From contig DBFWLD010000035.1 of assembly GCA_048465615.1 (NCBI GenBank), forward strand, positions 48,104-112,103: DNA of 64,000 nt, in the 5' to 3' direction. This document shows positions 51,677 to 59,640 of the stretch, one piece after another. The notes beneath the pieces were generated by a model. The model made no database searches, had not been told where the DNA came from, and saw only the letters and a list, made by a program, of their open reading frames with translations. Each line of letters opens with the position of its first letter. Position 1 is the first letter of the stretch. The position numbers were made by a program, and so were the translations under genes. Source of the stretch: Parabacteroides sp048465615 (GTDB lineage: Bacteria; Bacteroidota; Bacteroidia; Bacteroidales; Tannerellaceae).

Positions 51677-52780
51677 ATGGGCGATATTAATATAAAACAA
51701 GTAGAGCACCTTCGTCTTAGGATGCAGGTGCTGGAAAATCTTACCCTGCTCGATGCGATCGGCATCGCCGTAGCGGTCTATCTGGAGCGTGCCGACTGGA
51801 CGTATTGGCTGGTCGTGGCGATGGTATTGCTTTTTGGCTATAAATATTATACCCGCGTCCGCCTGAGGAAAAAAGAATTTCTGTCGAATATCGTGGAGCA
51901 ACGCACTATGGAGCTCCGTTTTCAGCGTGACAAGATACAAGCCGAATCGCATAAGCTCGAGCAGGCGCTTTCCGCCCTGGCGGAGGCGCAAGACGAGTTG
52001 GTGAGGAAAGAGAAGCTGGCTTCGGTGGGGCAGCTCACCCAAGGGTTGGTCGATCGTGTCCTCAACCCGCTGAATTATATCAATAATTTCGCAGGCCTCT
52101 CCCGTTCGTTGGTGAAAGAAGTGCAGGAAAACCTGGCCGTCGATGCCAAAACCGGCCGCCTTGCCCATGCCGCCGATTCGGAGGAACTGCTCGATATGTT
52201 GGGCAGCAACCTCGATAAGATCGAAAAACACGGCGCAAGCACGGTTCGGATCGTCAAGGCGATGGAAGAATTGCTGAAAGATCGCTCCGGCAACCGCCGT
52301 ACGGTGGAAATCAACGAAGTCTGCAAAATAAACCTGGAGGCTTGGAAAAAGAACTGGCAGCGGGAGATTGCCGAAAAAGGCGTGACATGCAGCTTTTCCG
52401 GTCTTTCGGTGCCTCTTACGCTGGAATTGAATATCGACCAGATGAGCCGGGCGATACAGAATATTCTGAACAACAGCCTGTATGCCGTGGTCAAGAAAAG
52501 CACCGTCATGCCCGGTTTTGCGCCTGAGGTTTCCATCCGGCTGCAAACGGTGGGCAACCAGGTGCAACTGATTATCCGCGATAACGGCACGGGAATCGAG
52601 GAGGGGATCAAAAACAAGGTGTTTTCTCCTTTTTTCACCACCAAGCCCACCGGCGAAGCTGCCGGCACGGGGTTGTACCTGACTCGCGAAGTGGTACTCA
52701 ACCATAAAGGAAAGATCGAGATCGATTCGGAAAAAGACCGATATACCCAGGTGACGATTACCTTGCCCATTTATGCCTGA
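51677..52780 (+). CDS. Histidine-kinase-like membrane protein without phospho-acceptor His (1)
   Basis: A 367-residue protein. Two short hydrophobic segments (LTLLDAIGIAVAVYL and WTYWLVVAMVLLFGY) are followed by a coiled coil (about 65-115), a dimerisation domain and a GHKL ATPase domain. The H-box position reads SVGQLTQGLVDRVLNPLNYI, with Asp126-Arg127 where HE is expected. The ATPase boxes are kept: NILNNSLYAV, DNGTGIEEGI, FFTTKPTGEA and GTGLYLTREVV. It can probably bind ATP but not autophosphorylate on His. The second protein has the same substitution. All four genes to 56002 are closely spaced and probably one operon. Confidence 0.88.
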   Translation: MGDINIKQVEHLRLRMQVLENLTLLDAIGIAVAVYLERADWTYWLVVAMVLLFGYKYYTRVRLRKKEFLSNIVEQRTMELRFQRDKIQAESHKLEQALSALAEAQDELVRKEKLASVGQLTQGLVDRVLNPLNYINNFAGLSRSLVKEVQENLAVDAKTGRLAHAADSEELLDMLGSNLDKIEKHGASTVRIVKAMEELLKDRSGNRRTVEINEVCKINLEAWKKNWQREIAEKGVTCSFSGLSVPLTLELNIDQMSRAIQNILNNSLYAVVKKSTVMPGFAPEVSIRLQTVGNQVQLIIRDNGTGIEEGIKNKVFSPFFTTKPTGEAAGTGLYLTREVVLNHKGKIEIDSEKDRYTQVTITLPIYA

Positions 52781-52795
52781 TCAAACTACGAGGAT

Positions 52796-53962
52796 ATGGG
52801 AGATCTGAATCAAGAAATAAAAAAGCTGCAAAGCCGCATCAGGTTGCTGGAACGCATCTCGACGGCCGGGCTGGTGGGTTGCGGCGTAGCCTTCCTGATC
52901 GAGCGGAGCGGATGGATTCCTTATCTGCTGGTGATGTTGCTGGTGGCCCAGATATACAAATCGGTCGTCCGGCGCAAGCTCAAGCAAAAGGAGCGCATTG
53001 CCGCGGAAGTGGAAGAGCGTACGCGCGAAATCCGTTCCGAGCGGGATGCCGTGCAGGAGGAATCGCAAAAGCTTGCGGCCGCGCTCGACGCTCTGGCCGA
53101 GGCGCAAGACGAATTGGTTCGCCGGGAGCGGATGGCTACCGTGGGCCAGCTCACCAAAGGCGTGGTGGATCGTATTCTGAATCCGCTGAATTACATCAAC
53201 AACTTTGCCAACCTGACGTCGGGCCTGACGAACGACCTGAAAGCGAACCTGGAAAGCGAAAAAGACCGTCTTTCCCCGGAAACCTATGCCGACTCCATCG
53301 AACTGATCGGCATGATGAGCGGCAACTTGCAGAAGATAGCGGAGCATGGGTATAACACGGTGCGCATCGTCAAGGCGATGGAAGAGTTGCTGAAAGAGCG
53401 CAAAGGCCATCAGACCCTGACCAACGTCAATGATCTTTGCCGGATCAACCTCGAAAAGGTGAAAAAGGCTTGTGAAGCGCAACTGCATGAGAAGCAAATC
53501 CGTTTGACATTCGAGGGGTTGTCGTTGCCTTTGCTGATGGAAGTGAACGCCGAGCAATTGGGCAATGTTTTGCTGAATTTGTTGAAGAATGCCATTTATG
53601 CGGTTGCCAAGAAAGCTGAAAATACAACGTATGAGCCCGAAGTGGCCTGCCGGTTGAAGTTGGCGGGCGACCAGTTAGAGATCGTTATCCGCGACAACGG
53701 CACCGGCATCGACGAAAGTCTGAAAGAAAAAATATTCGCGCCTTTCTTTACCACCAAACCCACCAGCGAGGCGGCCGGCGTAGGATTGTACCTGTGCCGG
53801 GAAGTAGTGCAGGGGCACCGCGGAACGATTGAAGTAAGGAGCGAAAAGGGCGAATATACCGAATTCCGGATCGCGCTGCCGGTTTATCAGCCGAAAACAG
53901 GGACACACGATAACGATATACAGGATAAAGAAGAGGAGAATACAGATGGAAGACCAGCCTAA
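52796..53962 (+). CDS. Histidine-kinase-like membrane protein without phospho-acceptor His (2)
   Basis: A 388-residue paralogue of the preceding protein with the same build. The H-box position is TVGQLTKGVVDRILNPLNYI, with Asp125-Arg126 in place of HE. ATPase motifs remain: NLLKNAIYAV, DNGTGIDESL, FFTTKPTSEAAGVGLYLCRE. The C-terminal 25 residues are an acidic tail (DNDIQDKEEENTDGRPA). Its end overlaps the start of the third kinase gene by 17 bases, indicating translational coupling. The keeping of a strict DR-(I/V)-LNPLNYINNF motif in two paralogues argues for selection rather than decay. Confidence 0.88.
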   Translation: MGDLNQEIKKLQSRIRLLERISTAGLVGCGVAFLIERSGWIPYLLVMLLVAQIYKSVVRRKLKQKERIAAEVEERTREIRSERDAVQEESQKLAAALDALAEAQDELVRRERMATVGQLTKGVVDRILNPLNYINNFANLTSGLTNDLKANLESEKDRLSPETYADSIELIGMMSGNLQKIAEHGYNTVRIVKAMEELLKERKGHQTLTNVNDLCRINLEKVKKACEAQLHEKQIRLTFEGLSLPLLMEVNAEQLGNVLLNLLKNAIYAVAKKAENTTYEPEVACRLKLAGDQLEIVIRDNGTGIDESLKEKIFAPFFTTKPTSEAAGVGLYLCREVVQGHRGTIEVRSEKGEYTEFRIALPVYQPKTGTHDNDIQDKEEENTDGRPA

Positions 53963-54818
53963 AAAAGAAGAGACGAACCGGGAGATAGAACTCCTGCGCT
54001 TGCAGATCAAGAAAATGGAGAAGCTCTCTTCGCTCGGGATGTTGAGCGCGGGGATTGCGCACGAGATACAGAATCCGCTTAATTTCGTGATTAATTTCAG
54101 CAAATTATCCGGCAAGCTGGTCGACGACGTGGAAGAGATTCTGGAGGAAGAAAAAGACATGCTTTCGCCCGAGGCTTGGGAGAAATTGAAAGCCGTGCAC
54201 GAGGAACTGAGCGAAATCATGGCCGACTTGCACGAGAACCTTCGCAAGATCGAGGAACACGGCAACCGGGCGACCAATATCATCCGGGGCATTCTGCTCT
54301 ATTCGCGCGGCAAGGAAGACGAATACCTGCCCACCGACATCCAGCAACTGGTAAAAGAATACGTATGGCTATCTTACCATTCGATGCGTGCCAATTATAA
54401 GGGATTCAATATTACCATCCGCGAGTCGTACGACGAGGCGATTCCCCGGATGAACCTTATCCCGCAGGATTTCAGCCGGGCCGTGCTGAACATCATGAAT
54501 AATGCGTGTTACGCGGTATATAATAAATCGAAATACGCCCCGGTAGATTACCAGCCCGTTATTTCGGTGGAACTCAAACGCGAAGGAGATACGGTGCGGC
54601 TGAGCATCGAGGACAACGGAACGGGCGTGCCCGCTGCCATCCGCCGGGAGGTATTCGATGCCTTTTTCACCACCAAGCCGGCCGGCGAAGGCACAGGCCT
54701 CGGCTTGTCGATCACCAAGTCGATCATCGAGGAGAAACATCACGGCGAGGTTCGTCTGGAAACCGAGGAAGGACGTTTCACCCGCTTCTCTTTTATCCTT
54801 CCATTAACCCAACAATAA
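53946..54818 (+). CDS. Soluble sensor histidine kinase with intact H-box
   Basis: A 290-residue cytoplasmic kinase without membrane or sensory domain. The H-box reads SLGMLSAGIAHEIQNPLNFV with His39 and Glu40. The ATPase domain shows NIMNNACYAV, DNGTGVPAAI, FFTTKPAGEGTGLGLSITKS. It is related to the two preceding proteins but keeps the phospho-acceptor. It is probably the phosphoryl donor for the response regulator-phosphatase encoded 11 bases downstream. The upstream proteins could act as sensors that dimerise with it. Confidence 0.9.
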   Translation: MEDQPKKEETNREIELLRLQIKKMEKLSSLGMLSAGIAHEIQNPLNFVINFSKLSGKLVDDVEEILEEEKDMLSPEAWEKLKAVHEELSEIMADLHENLRKIEEHGNRATNIIRGILLYSRGKEDEYLPTDIQQLVKEYVWLSYHSMRANYKGFNITIRESYDEAIPRMNLIPQDFSRAVLNIMNNACYAVYNKSKYAPVDYQPVISVELKREGDTVRLSIEDNGTGVPAAIRREVFDAFFTTKPAGEGTGLGLSITKSIIEEKHHGEVRLETEEGRFTRFSFILPLTQQ

Positions 54819-54829
54819 AATACTGCATT

Positions 54830-56002
54830 ATGGCAATCAAAATATTAAGCGTAGACGACGAACTGGATCTGGAAGTTTTGCTCACCCAATATTTCAGGCG
54901 CAAAATCCGGAAGGGCGAATATGAATTCGCCTTTGCTCACAACGGCCTGGAAGCATTGAAGATATTGCTCGAACATCCCGATTTCGATATTATCCTGAGC
55001 GACATCAATATGCCGGAAATGGACGGATTGACGCTGCTTACCAAGATCAACGAGATGCGCAATCCTGCCTTGAAATGTATCATGGTATCGGCCTACGGCG
55101 ATATGGAAAACATCCGTACCGCCATGAACCGCGGGGCCTTCGACTTTACCACCAAGCCCATCGATATGGAAGACCTGGAACGCACCATCGAGAAGGCCAT
55201 CGAACAGATCGCTTTCGTGAAAGCCGCCCAGGAAGAACATACTCAATTGGAATCCATCCAATACGATCTGAACGTGGCCCGCGAAATCCAGCAATCGATC
55301 CTGCCTAAGCATTTCCCGCCTTTCCCGCAGTATCCTCAATTCGATATTTACGCCACCATGGAAGCCGCAAAGGCCGTGGGAGGCGACTTTTACGATTTTT
55401 TCCTGATCGACGACAACCACTTGGGTTTTGTGGTAGCGGATGTCTCCGACAAAGGAATTCCGGCGGCTATCTTTATGGCGATCAGTCGTACCGTTATCCG
55501 GGCCACGGCATTGCGCCAGCTTTCGCCGGCCGTGTGCTTGAAAGAGTCAAACGAGCTATTGTGCCGCGAGAGCGCCAATACGATGTTCGTTACGGTATTC
55601 TATGCTATTTTATCGATTCATACCGGAGAAGTAGTGTATTGCAACGGAGGTCATAACCGGCCGGTACTGATCCGGCAAAACGGCGTGGTATCCATGCTTC
55701 CGCTTACCGGGGGGATGGCCCTGGGGGTCGTGCCCGACGCCGTGTATGAAGAAAAAACGATGCAACTTTTGCCGGGCGACAGCCTGTTTTTGTATACCGA
55801 CGGCATTAATGAGGCCATGGACGCCGCCAACAACTTATACGGCGACGAGCGGCTGGTGAAAACCTGCGGCCGGATGGCCGGACGCACTCCCCGGGCGATG
55901 GTCGAGACAATGGCCTCTTCCGTAGGCGAGTTTGTGAAGGGCGCCCAACCGAGCGACGACATTACCATGCTCGCCCTTACCTACAACGGAGATAAAAAGT
56001 AA
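54830..56002 (+). CDS. Response regulator fused to PP2C/SpoIIE-type phosphatase
   Basis: A 390-residue protein. The receiver domain (1-125) has the acidic pair DDE, phospho-acceptor Asp58 in ILSDINMPEMDG, and Lys in FTTKPIDMED. After a coiled-coil linker, the PP2C domain (about 150-385) shows EIQQSILPKHFP, VGGDFYDFFLID, VVADVSDKGIPAAIFMA and SDDITMLAL, with the Asp residues that bind the metals. Such RsbU-like phosphatases dephosphorylate STAS proteins. The only STAS protein in view is at 8589-8903, so partner switching across the chromosome is plausible. Confidence 0.93.
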   Translation: MAIKILSVDDELDLEVLLTQYFRRKIRKGEYEFAFAHNGLEALKILLEHPDFDIILSDINMPEMDGLTLLTKINEMRNPALKCIMVSAYGDMENIRTAMNRGAFDFTTKPIDMEDLERTIEKAIEQIAFVKAAQEEHTQLESIQYDLNVAREIQQSILPKHFPPFPQYPQFDIYATMEAAKAVGGDFYDFFLIDDNHLGFVVADVSDKGIPAAIFMAISRTVIRATALRQLSPAVCLKESNELLCRESANTMFVTVFYAILSIHTGEVVYCNGGHNRPVLIRQNGVVSMLPLTGGMALGVVPDAVYEEKTMQLLPGDSLFLYTDGINEAMDAANNLYGDERLVKTCGRMAGRTPRAMVETMASSVGEFVKGAQPSDDITMLALTYNGDKK

Positions 56003-56037
56003 TCGCCCGGCCAAGGGGAGGGCCGGTTAAGAAAACA

Positions 56038-56766
56038 ATGAAAAATATTTACGACGACAATTCGTTTTTCGAGGCTTATGCCGGCATGCCCCGCAGCCGG
56101 CAAGGATTGGCCGCGGCCGGCGAATGGCACCAATTAAAAGATTTGTTTCCCGATTTAACGGATAAAGAGGTGATAGATCTGGGTTGCGGCTATGGCTGGC
56201 ATTGCAAATATGCCGTAGAACGCGGCGCAGCGCAAGTGCTCGGCATCGATTCGAGCGAAAATATGATTCGGGAAGCCGAGCGGCTACATAGCGATCCGAA
56301 GATTCGCTATGTAGTGGAGGGGGTGGAATCGTACGCTTATCCCCCGGATGCGTTCGATTGCGCGATCTCGAATCTGGTTTTGCATTATGTGGAAAATCTG
56401 GACGAGATTTACCGGAAAGTGTACCTTACGCTCAAGCCGGGCGGAACCTTTTTGTTTACTATCGAACATCCTCTTTTTACGAGCGGCGTTGGCCAGGAAT
56501 GGATATACGATACCGAAGGAAATGCAAAATACTGGCCCATAGACCGTTATTTCGAGAGCGGGGAAAGAACGACTTGCTTTCTGGGCCATCAGGTAATGAA
56601 GCAACACCATACGTTGACCCAGATTCTGACGGGACTTCTGAATGCCGGCTTTCGGTTGGAAGCGGTGGAAGAGGCTGTGCCTTCCGCCGAAATGCTCGTT
56701 CAGCCCGGTATGCGCGACGAATTGCGAAGGCCCATGATGCTGATGGTAAAAGCCCGGAAAGCATAG
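56038..56766 (+). CDS. Class I SAM-dependent methyltransferase
   Basis: A 242-residue enzyme. Motif I is VIDLGCGYGWHCKYAVERGA, followed by VLGIDSSENMIREAE (acidic residue for ribose), DCAISNLVLHYVENL and LKPGGTFLFTIEHPLF. The fold is UbiE/Methyltransf_11. The acceptor is unknown; neither neighbour suggests a pathway. It follows the phosphatase by 35 bases and may be read through. Confidence 0.88.
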   Translation: MKNIYDDNSFFEAYAGMPRSRQGLAAAGEWHQLKDLFPDLTDKEVIDLGCGYGWHCKYAVERGAAQVLGIDSSENMIREAERLHSDPKIRYVVEGVESYAYPPDAFDCAISNLVLHYVENLDEIYRKVYLTLKPGGTFLFTIEHPLFTSGVGQEWIYDTEGNAKYWPIDRYFESGERTTCFLGHQVMKQHHTLTQILTGLLNAGFRLEAVEEAVPSAEMLVQPGMRDELRRPMMLMVKARKA

Positions 56767-56788
56767 GTCTAGGGCTGTTAGCCATCCT

Positions 56789-58873
56789 CTACCGGATTAG
56801 CCAAGCCAGGTTGAACCGATAATACAACCGGCTGCTTACCAGGTGAATCCAGTTGTCGGGCGTTTGGGTAGCCGCCAGGTATCCGCGTGGTTCCGCGTGC
56901 GTGGCATCCATTTCGAAAAACTGGGTCCAGGCACCTCCGTTCAGGAAACGATACACGCCGTCGGTGAGCAACTTTTTCACCGGCCAGGTTTTCCCCTCGT
57001 CATACGAAAGGGCAGCATACATGCCGTAACCCCGGTAACTATTGCCGGCCCGGTCGGGAAATAAAAGCCCTCTTTCCTTTTCCGGCGTGCGCAGCGGATG
57101 ATCGGTAAACGAAACCAGCAACAAAGGCCCCTCGTTCAGTCGCCGCAACACCAGCCGCTGCCCTCCGTCGATCGGCGGCAATTCCGAAGCTTCGTACGTC
57201 CAGGTTTTCCCTCCGTCGTCGGATAAACTCATCGGCATGCGGAGCCTTCCCTCCGCATCGCGAAGGCTGTTGCCTCGGCCGAGCGCCATCAGCCGTCCGT
57301 CGTTCAACTCGACCAGGCCGGCATGAATCCCGGCAATCGTGCTGCCCTTGCCTGCTGGCCGGAAATCGGGCAGCGGCGCGCCGTCCCACGGGTCGTGCCA
57401 GGTCTTTCCCCCGTCCCGGCTGCATTGGATAGCCGTTCCGTCATGACTGCCCGGCCCCGCGTCGCAAGGTTGTATCAGCCATCCTTGCCGGGTACGAATG
57501 GTTCCGGCGATGGCCTGATGCCGCTTGGCATGCTCGGGAGCGATAAGCTGCGCCCGGCTCCACGTCTGTCCGTTGTCGCGGCTGGTACGCATTACCAACA
57601 TCAGGTTCTGCCAGTCGCCGGCTGCTTCCACCCCGTTGAAGTGATAAAGCGTTCCCTCGCCGTCGTTCAAAAGGGCCGAGCCGGTCATATTCCGGTCGGG
57701 CACTTTGAAGAAGAGCGACGCCTCGTCCCATTCCTCCTGCCCGGCCCTCAGGCGCGAAGCCAACACCACCATGCCGCGGCCGTTCTCTTCGTCGGCCGAA
57801 AACCAGATCGCCAGCAAATCGCCGTTGTCGCACCAGGTAATGGCCGGCTGATGATTATGGCGGAAAAAAGGCGTGGGAGAAGAACATGCCGGGGCAACGA
57901 CATAAGGCATGGGCGGCCGGAAAACAGGGGTATCTCCGGCCGCTTTCCATCTGTATTTTTCCTGCCTTACGGCCGTGCGATGCAAAGCCGGCACGACCGG
58001 CGCGGCCCGGTAAGCCGATTTGTCCGGCAGAGGCGCCTCGACCACGCGAAAACCGGTCAGCGCGTGCTTATCTTTGGGAATCATCGCCATCCGGTTGGCG
58101 CTGCGCAAATATTTTTCCGGCGTATGATGACTTCCCCCGCGGGTAACCCGAAACTCTCCCTCGGATGGCCCGGCCGGATCGGTCTGCGGGTGGGGAGCAT
58201 AGGGCGCGTACCAGTCGAGACACCATTCTTCCACATTTCCGTGCATGTCGTACAATCCGAACGCATTCGGCCGGGATTGGCCTACCTGTAGCGAGACGGG
58301 GGCATAATCGCGTACGACGCGTTGGTTTTTCTGCATGTCGGCCGGTAACCCGTCGCCGGTATAGTACGGATAATAGGTACCCGCCCGGCAGGCATATTCC
58401 CATTCCGCTTCGGTCGGCAAACGATACGATCGTCCTTCTTTCCGGCTGAGCCATTCGCAAAAAGCCGTCGCCTCGGCATAACTGACGTGTACTACCGCCT
58501 CGTCATCGGCTACCGATAAGCCGTTTTTTCCGCGCAAAGCTTTATGGGCCGGGCAAAAAGCCTCGTACTGAGCGTTCGTTACCTCGGTAACGCTCATCCG
58601 GAAACCCCGCGAGAGCGTTACGGGATGAACAGGAGCTTCGTCGAACTCTTCCCCTTTGCCCTCGCCGCCCCTATAAAACCGTCCTGCCGGAATATCCGCC
58701 ATCCGGATAAAAGATTCCTTCCCGGCTAAGGCCGTCGTATCTTGGGCGGCTGTCTGCGGCCCCGCGGCCGGTTCCTGCGGCAATCCGCCCGGCAAAGTCA
58801 GGGCCGGAACCGGCGTATAAGCCAGAAAAAAAGCCAGCGTGGCCATTGGTAGGCCGTATCGATAGTTTATCAT
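56789..58873 (-). CDS. SUMF1-domain / sialidase-like (BNR) fusion protein
   Basis: A 694-residue secreted protein with an N-terminal signal (MATLAFFLAYTPVPALT). The first half is a SUMF1/FGE-fold domain (about 50-270): GRFYRGGEGKGEEFDEAPVH, RLPTEAEWEYACRAG, FGLYDMHGNVEEWCLDWY and RVTRGGSHHTPEKYLRSANR. The Cys pair used by formylglycine-generating enzymes is missing from this last segment, so sulfatase activation is unlikely. The second half is a sialidase-like propeller with four Asp boxes (SRDNGQTW, SRDGGKTW, SDDGGKTW, SYDEGKTW). It could be a glycan-binding or exo-glycosidase protein. It converges with the methyltransferase gene. Confidence 0.85.
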   Translation of the reverse strand: MINYRYGLPMATLAFFLAYTPVPALTLPGGLPQEPAAGPQTAAQDTTALAGKESFIRMADIPAGRFYRGGEGKGEEFDEAPVHPVTLSRGFRMSVTEVTNAQYEAFCPAHKALRGKNGLSVADDEAVVHVSYAEATAFCEWLSRKEGRSYRLPTEAEWEYACRAGTYYPYYTGDGLPADMQKNQRVVRDYAPVSLQVGQSRPNAFGLYDMHGNVEEWCLDWYAPYAPHPQTDPAGPSEGEFRVTRGGSHHTPEKYLRSANRMAMIPKDKHALTGFRVVEAPLPDKSAYRAAPVVPALHRTAVRQEKYRWKAAGDTPVFRPPMPYVVAPACSSPTPFFRHNHQPAITWCDNGDLLAIWFSADEENGRGMVVLASRLRAGQEEWDEASLFFKVPDRNMTGSALLNDGEGTLYHFNGVEAAGDWQNLMLVMRTSRDNGQTWSRAQLIAPEHAKRHQAIAGTIRTRQGWLIQPCDAGPGSHDGTAIQCSRDGGKTWHDPWDGAPLPDFRPAGKGSTIAGIHAGLVELNDGRLMALGRGNSLRDAEGRLRMPMSLSDDGGKTWTYEASELPPIDGGQRLVLRRLNEGPLLLVSFTDHPLRTPEKERGLLFPDRAGNSYRGYGMYAALSYDEGKTWPVKKLLTDGVYRFLNGGAWTQFFEMDATHAEPRGYLAATQTPDNWIHLVSSRLYYRFNLAWLIR

Positions 58874-58903
58874 ATCCTTTCCCCCTGTTTCTGTCTTAGG
58901 ACT

Positions 58904-59167
58904 TCAATGGTTATACATATCTTTATTGTAAAAATTCAGAATATCGATTTGCATGCGATAGGCCTGATGGGCCGGGCTGTCGGGATTAAGTTCCATCGCT
59001 TTGAGGTAATCGTTCAACGCCTCGCGCACATCGCCTTGTTTCAGATACGCGTTTCCCCTGAGAAAGTAAGCTTCGTCGGAAGCCGGATCGTCGGCAATGC
59101 GCTTATCCAGCAACCGGATCGCTTGGGTAGTCTTTCCTTGGGAAATTAAATGTTTTATATCAGTCAT
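58904..59167 (-). CDS. Small tetratricopeptide-repeat protein
   Basis: An 87-residue protein from ATG 59167. Its TPR helices read TTQAIRLLDKRIADDPASDE, AYFLRGNAYLKQGDVREALN, DYLKAMELNPDSPAH, the last an almost perfect TPR consensus. A longer open frame from 59275 adds 36 residues (beginning MLQRIKTKIGYAL) that derive from the promoter repeat upstream and are probably not translated as part of this protein. The partner is unknown. Confidence 0.75.
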   Translation of the reverse strand: MTDIKHLISQGKTTQAIRLLDKRIADDPASDEAYFLRGNAYLKQGDVREALNDYLKAMELNPDSPAHQAYRMQIDILNFYNKDMYNH

Positions 59168-59244
59168 TGCTTTTGTTTTTTTGAGTGAAAGATAATACAG
59201 GCCCCGCATTGAAGCAAACTTGTTTTGCTTTGATCGTAAGGCGT

Positions 59245-59281
59245 AGCCTATCTTCGTTTTGATTCTTTGAAGCAAAGATAG
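59245..59281 (-). repeat. Promoter-bearing repeat R2, copy proximal to the TPR gene
   Basis: A 37-bp unit identical to 59326-59362, period 81 bp. Read on the minus strand it starts CTATCTTTGCTTCAAAGAAT and ends ACGAAGATAGGCT. TATCTTTG (59273-59280) is a -7 box candidate toward the small TPR gene, whose ATG is about 106 bases further on. Confidence 0.75.
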
Positions 59282-59325
59282 TGCAAACCGAGCGCAGAAG
59301 CAAAGCTTTGGTTATGCCGAGGTGC

Positions 59326-59362
59326 AGCCTATCTTCGTTTTGATTCTTTGAAGCAAAGATAG
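59326..59362 (-). repeat. Promoter-bearing repeat R2, distal copy
   Basis: An exact 37-bp duplicate of 59245-59281. It provides a second TATCTTTG (59354-59361) in the same direction. The ends (CTATCTTTG and CGAAGATAG) form an imperfect 9-bp inverted repeat. The sequence following it (GCACCTCGGCATAACC on the minus strand) also aligns with the repeat ahead of PCAT2. Confidence 0.75.
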
Positions 59363-59541
59363 GACAGAATACATTATCGGAAGCAAAAACGGCCGCAATA
59401 AAAACCGTTTTCTTTTTCGCCTGAACTTCTCCCGGACTTCCTTTGAAATTCTCCCGAACTATGTATAGAAAACCTCCCCCCTGCCTGAAAACGCGCCTAT
59501 TCGCGCTTCTCCGAAAGGTAAATTTATAAACATTATACTTA

Positions 59542-59574
59542 TTTGTAAAAATACAAAATTTTCCCGTACCTTTG
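59542..59574 (+). promoter_or_regulatory. Promoter of the hybrid two-component regulator with overlapping palindrome
   Basis: TTTG (59542-59545), a 21-base spacer and TACCTTTG (59567-59574) match the consensus. The -33 box is the left end of the palindrome TTTGTA-AAAA-TACAAA (59542-59557), a possible operator or autoregulation site. The regulator ATG is 66 bases further on. Confidence 0.7.
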
Positions 59575-59640
59575 TTTCCATTCAAAATTTCCCTGCCATA
59601 TCCGAGCCCGGAGAAGGAGAAGGAAAACGATCGATGAAAA

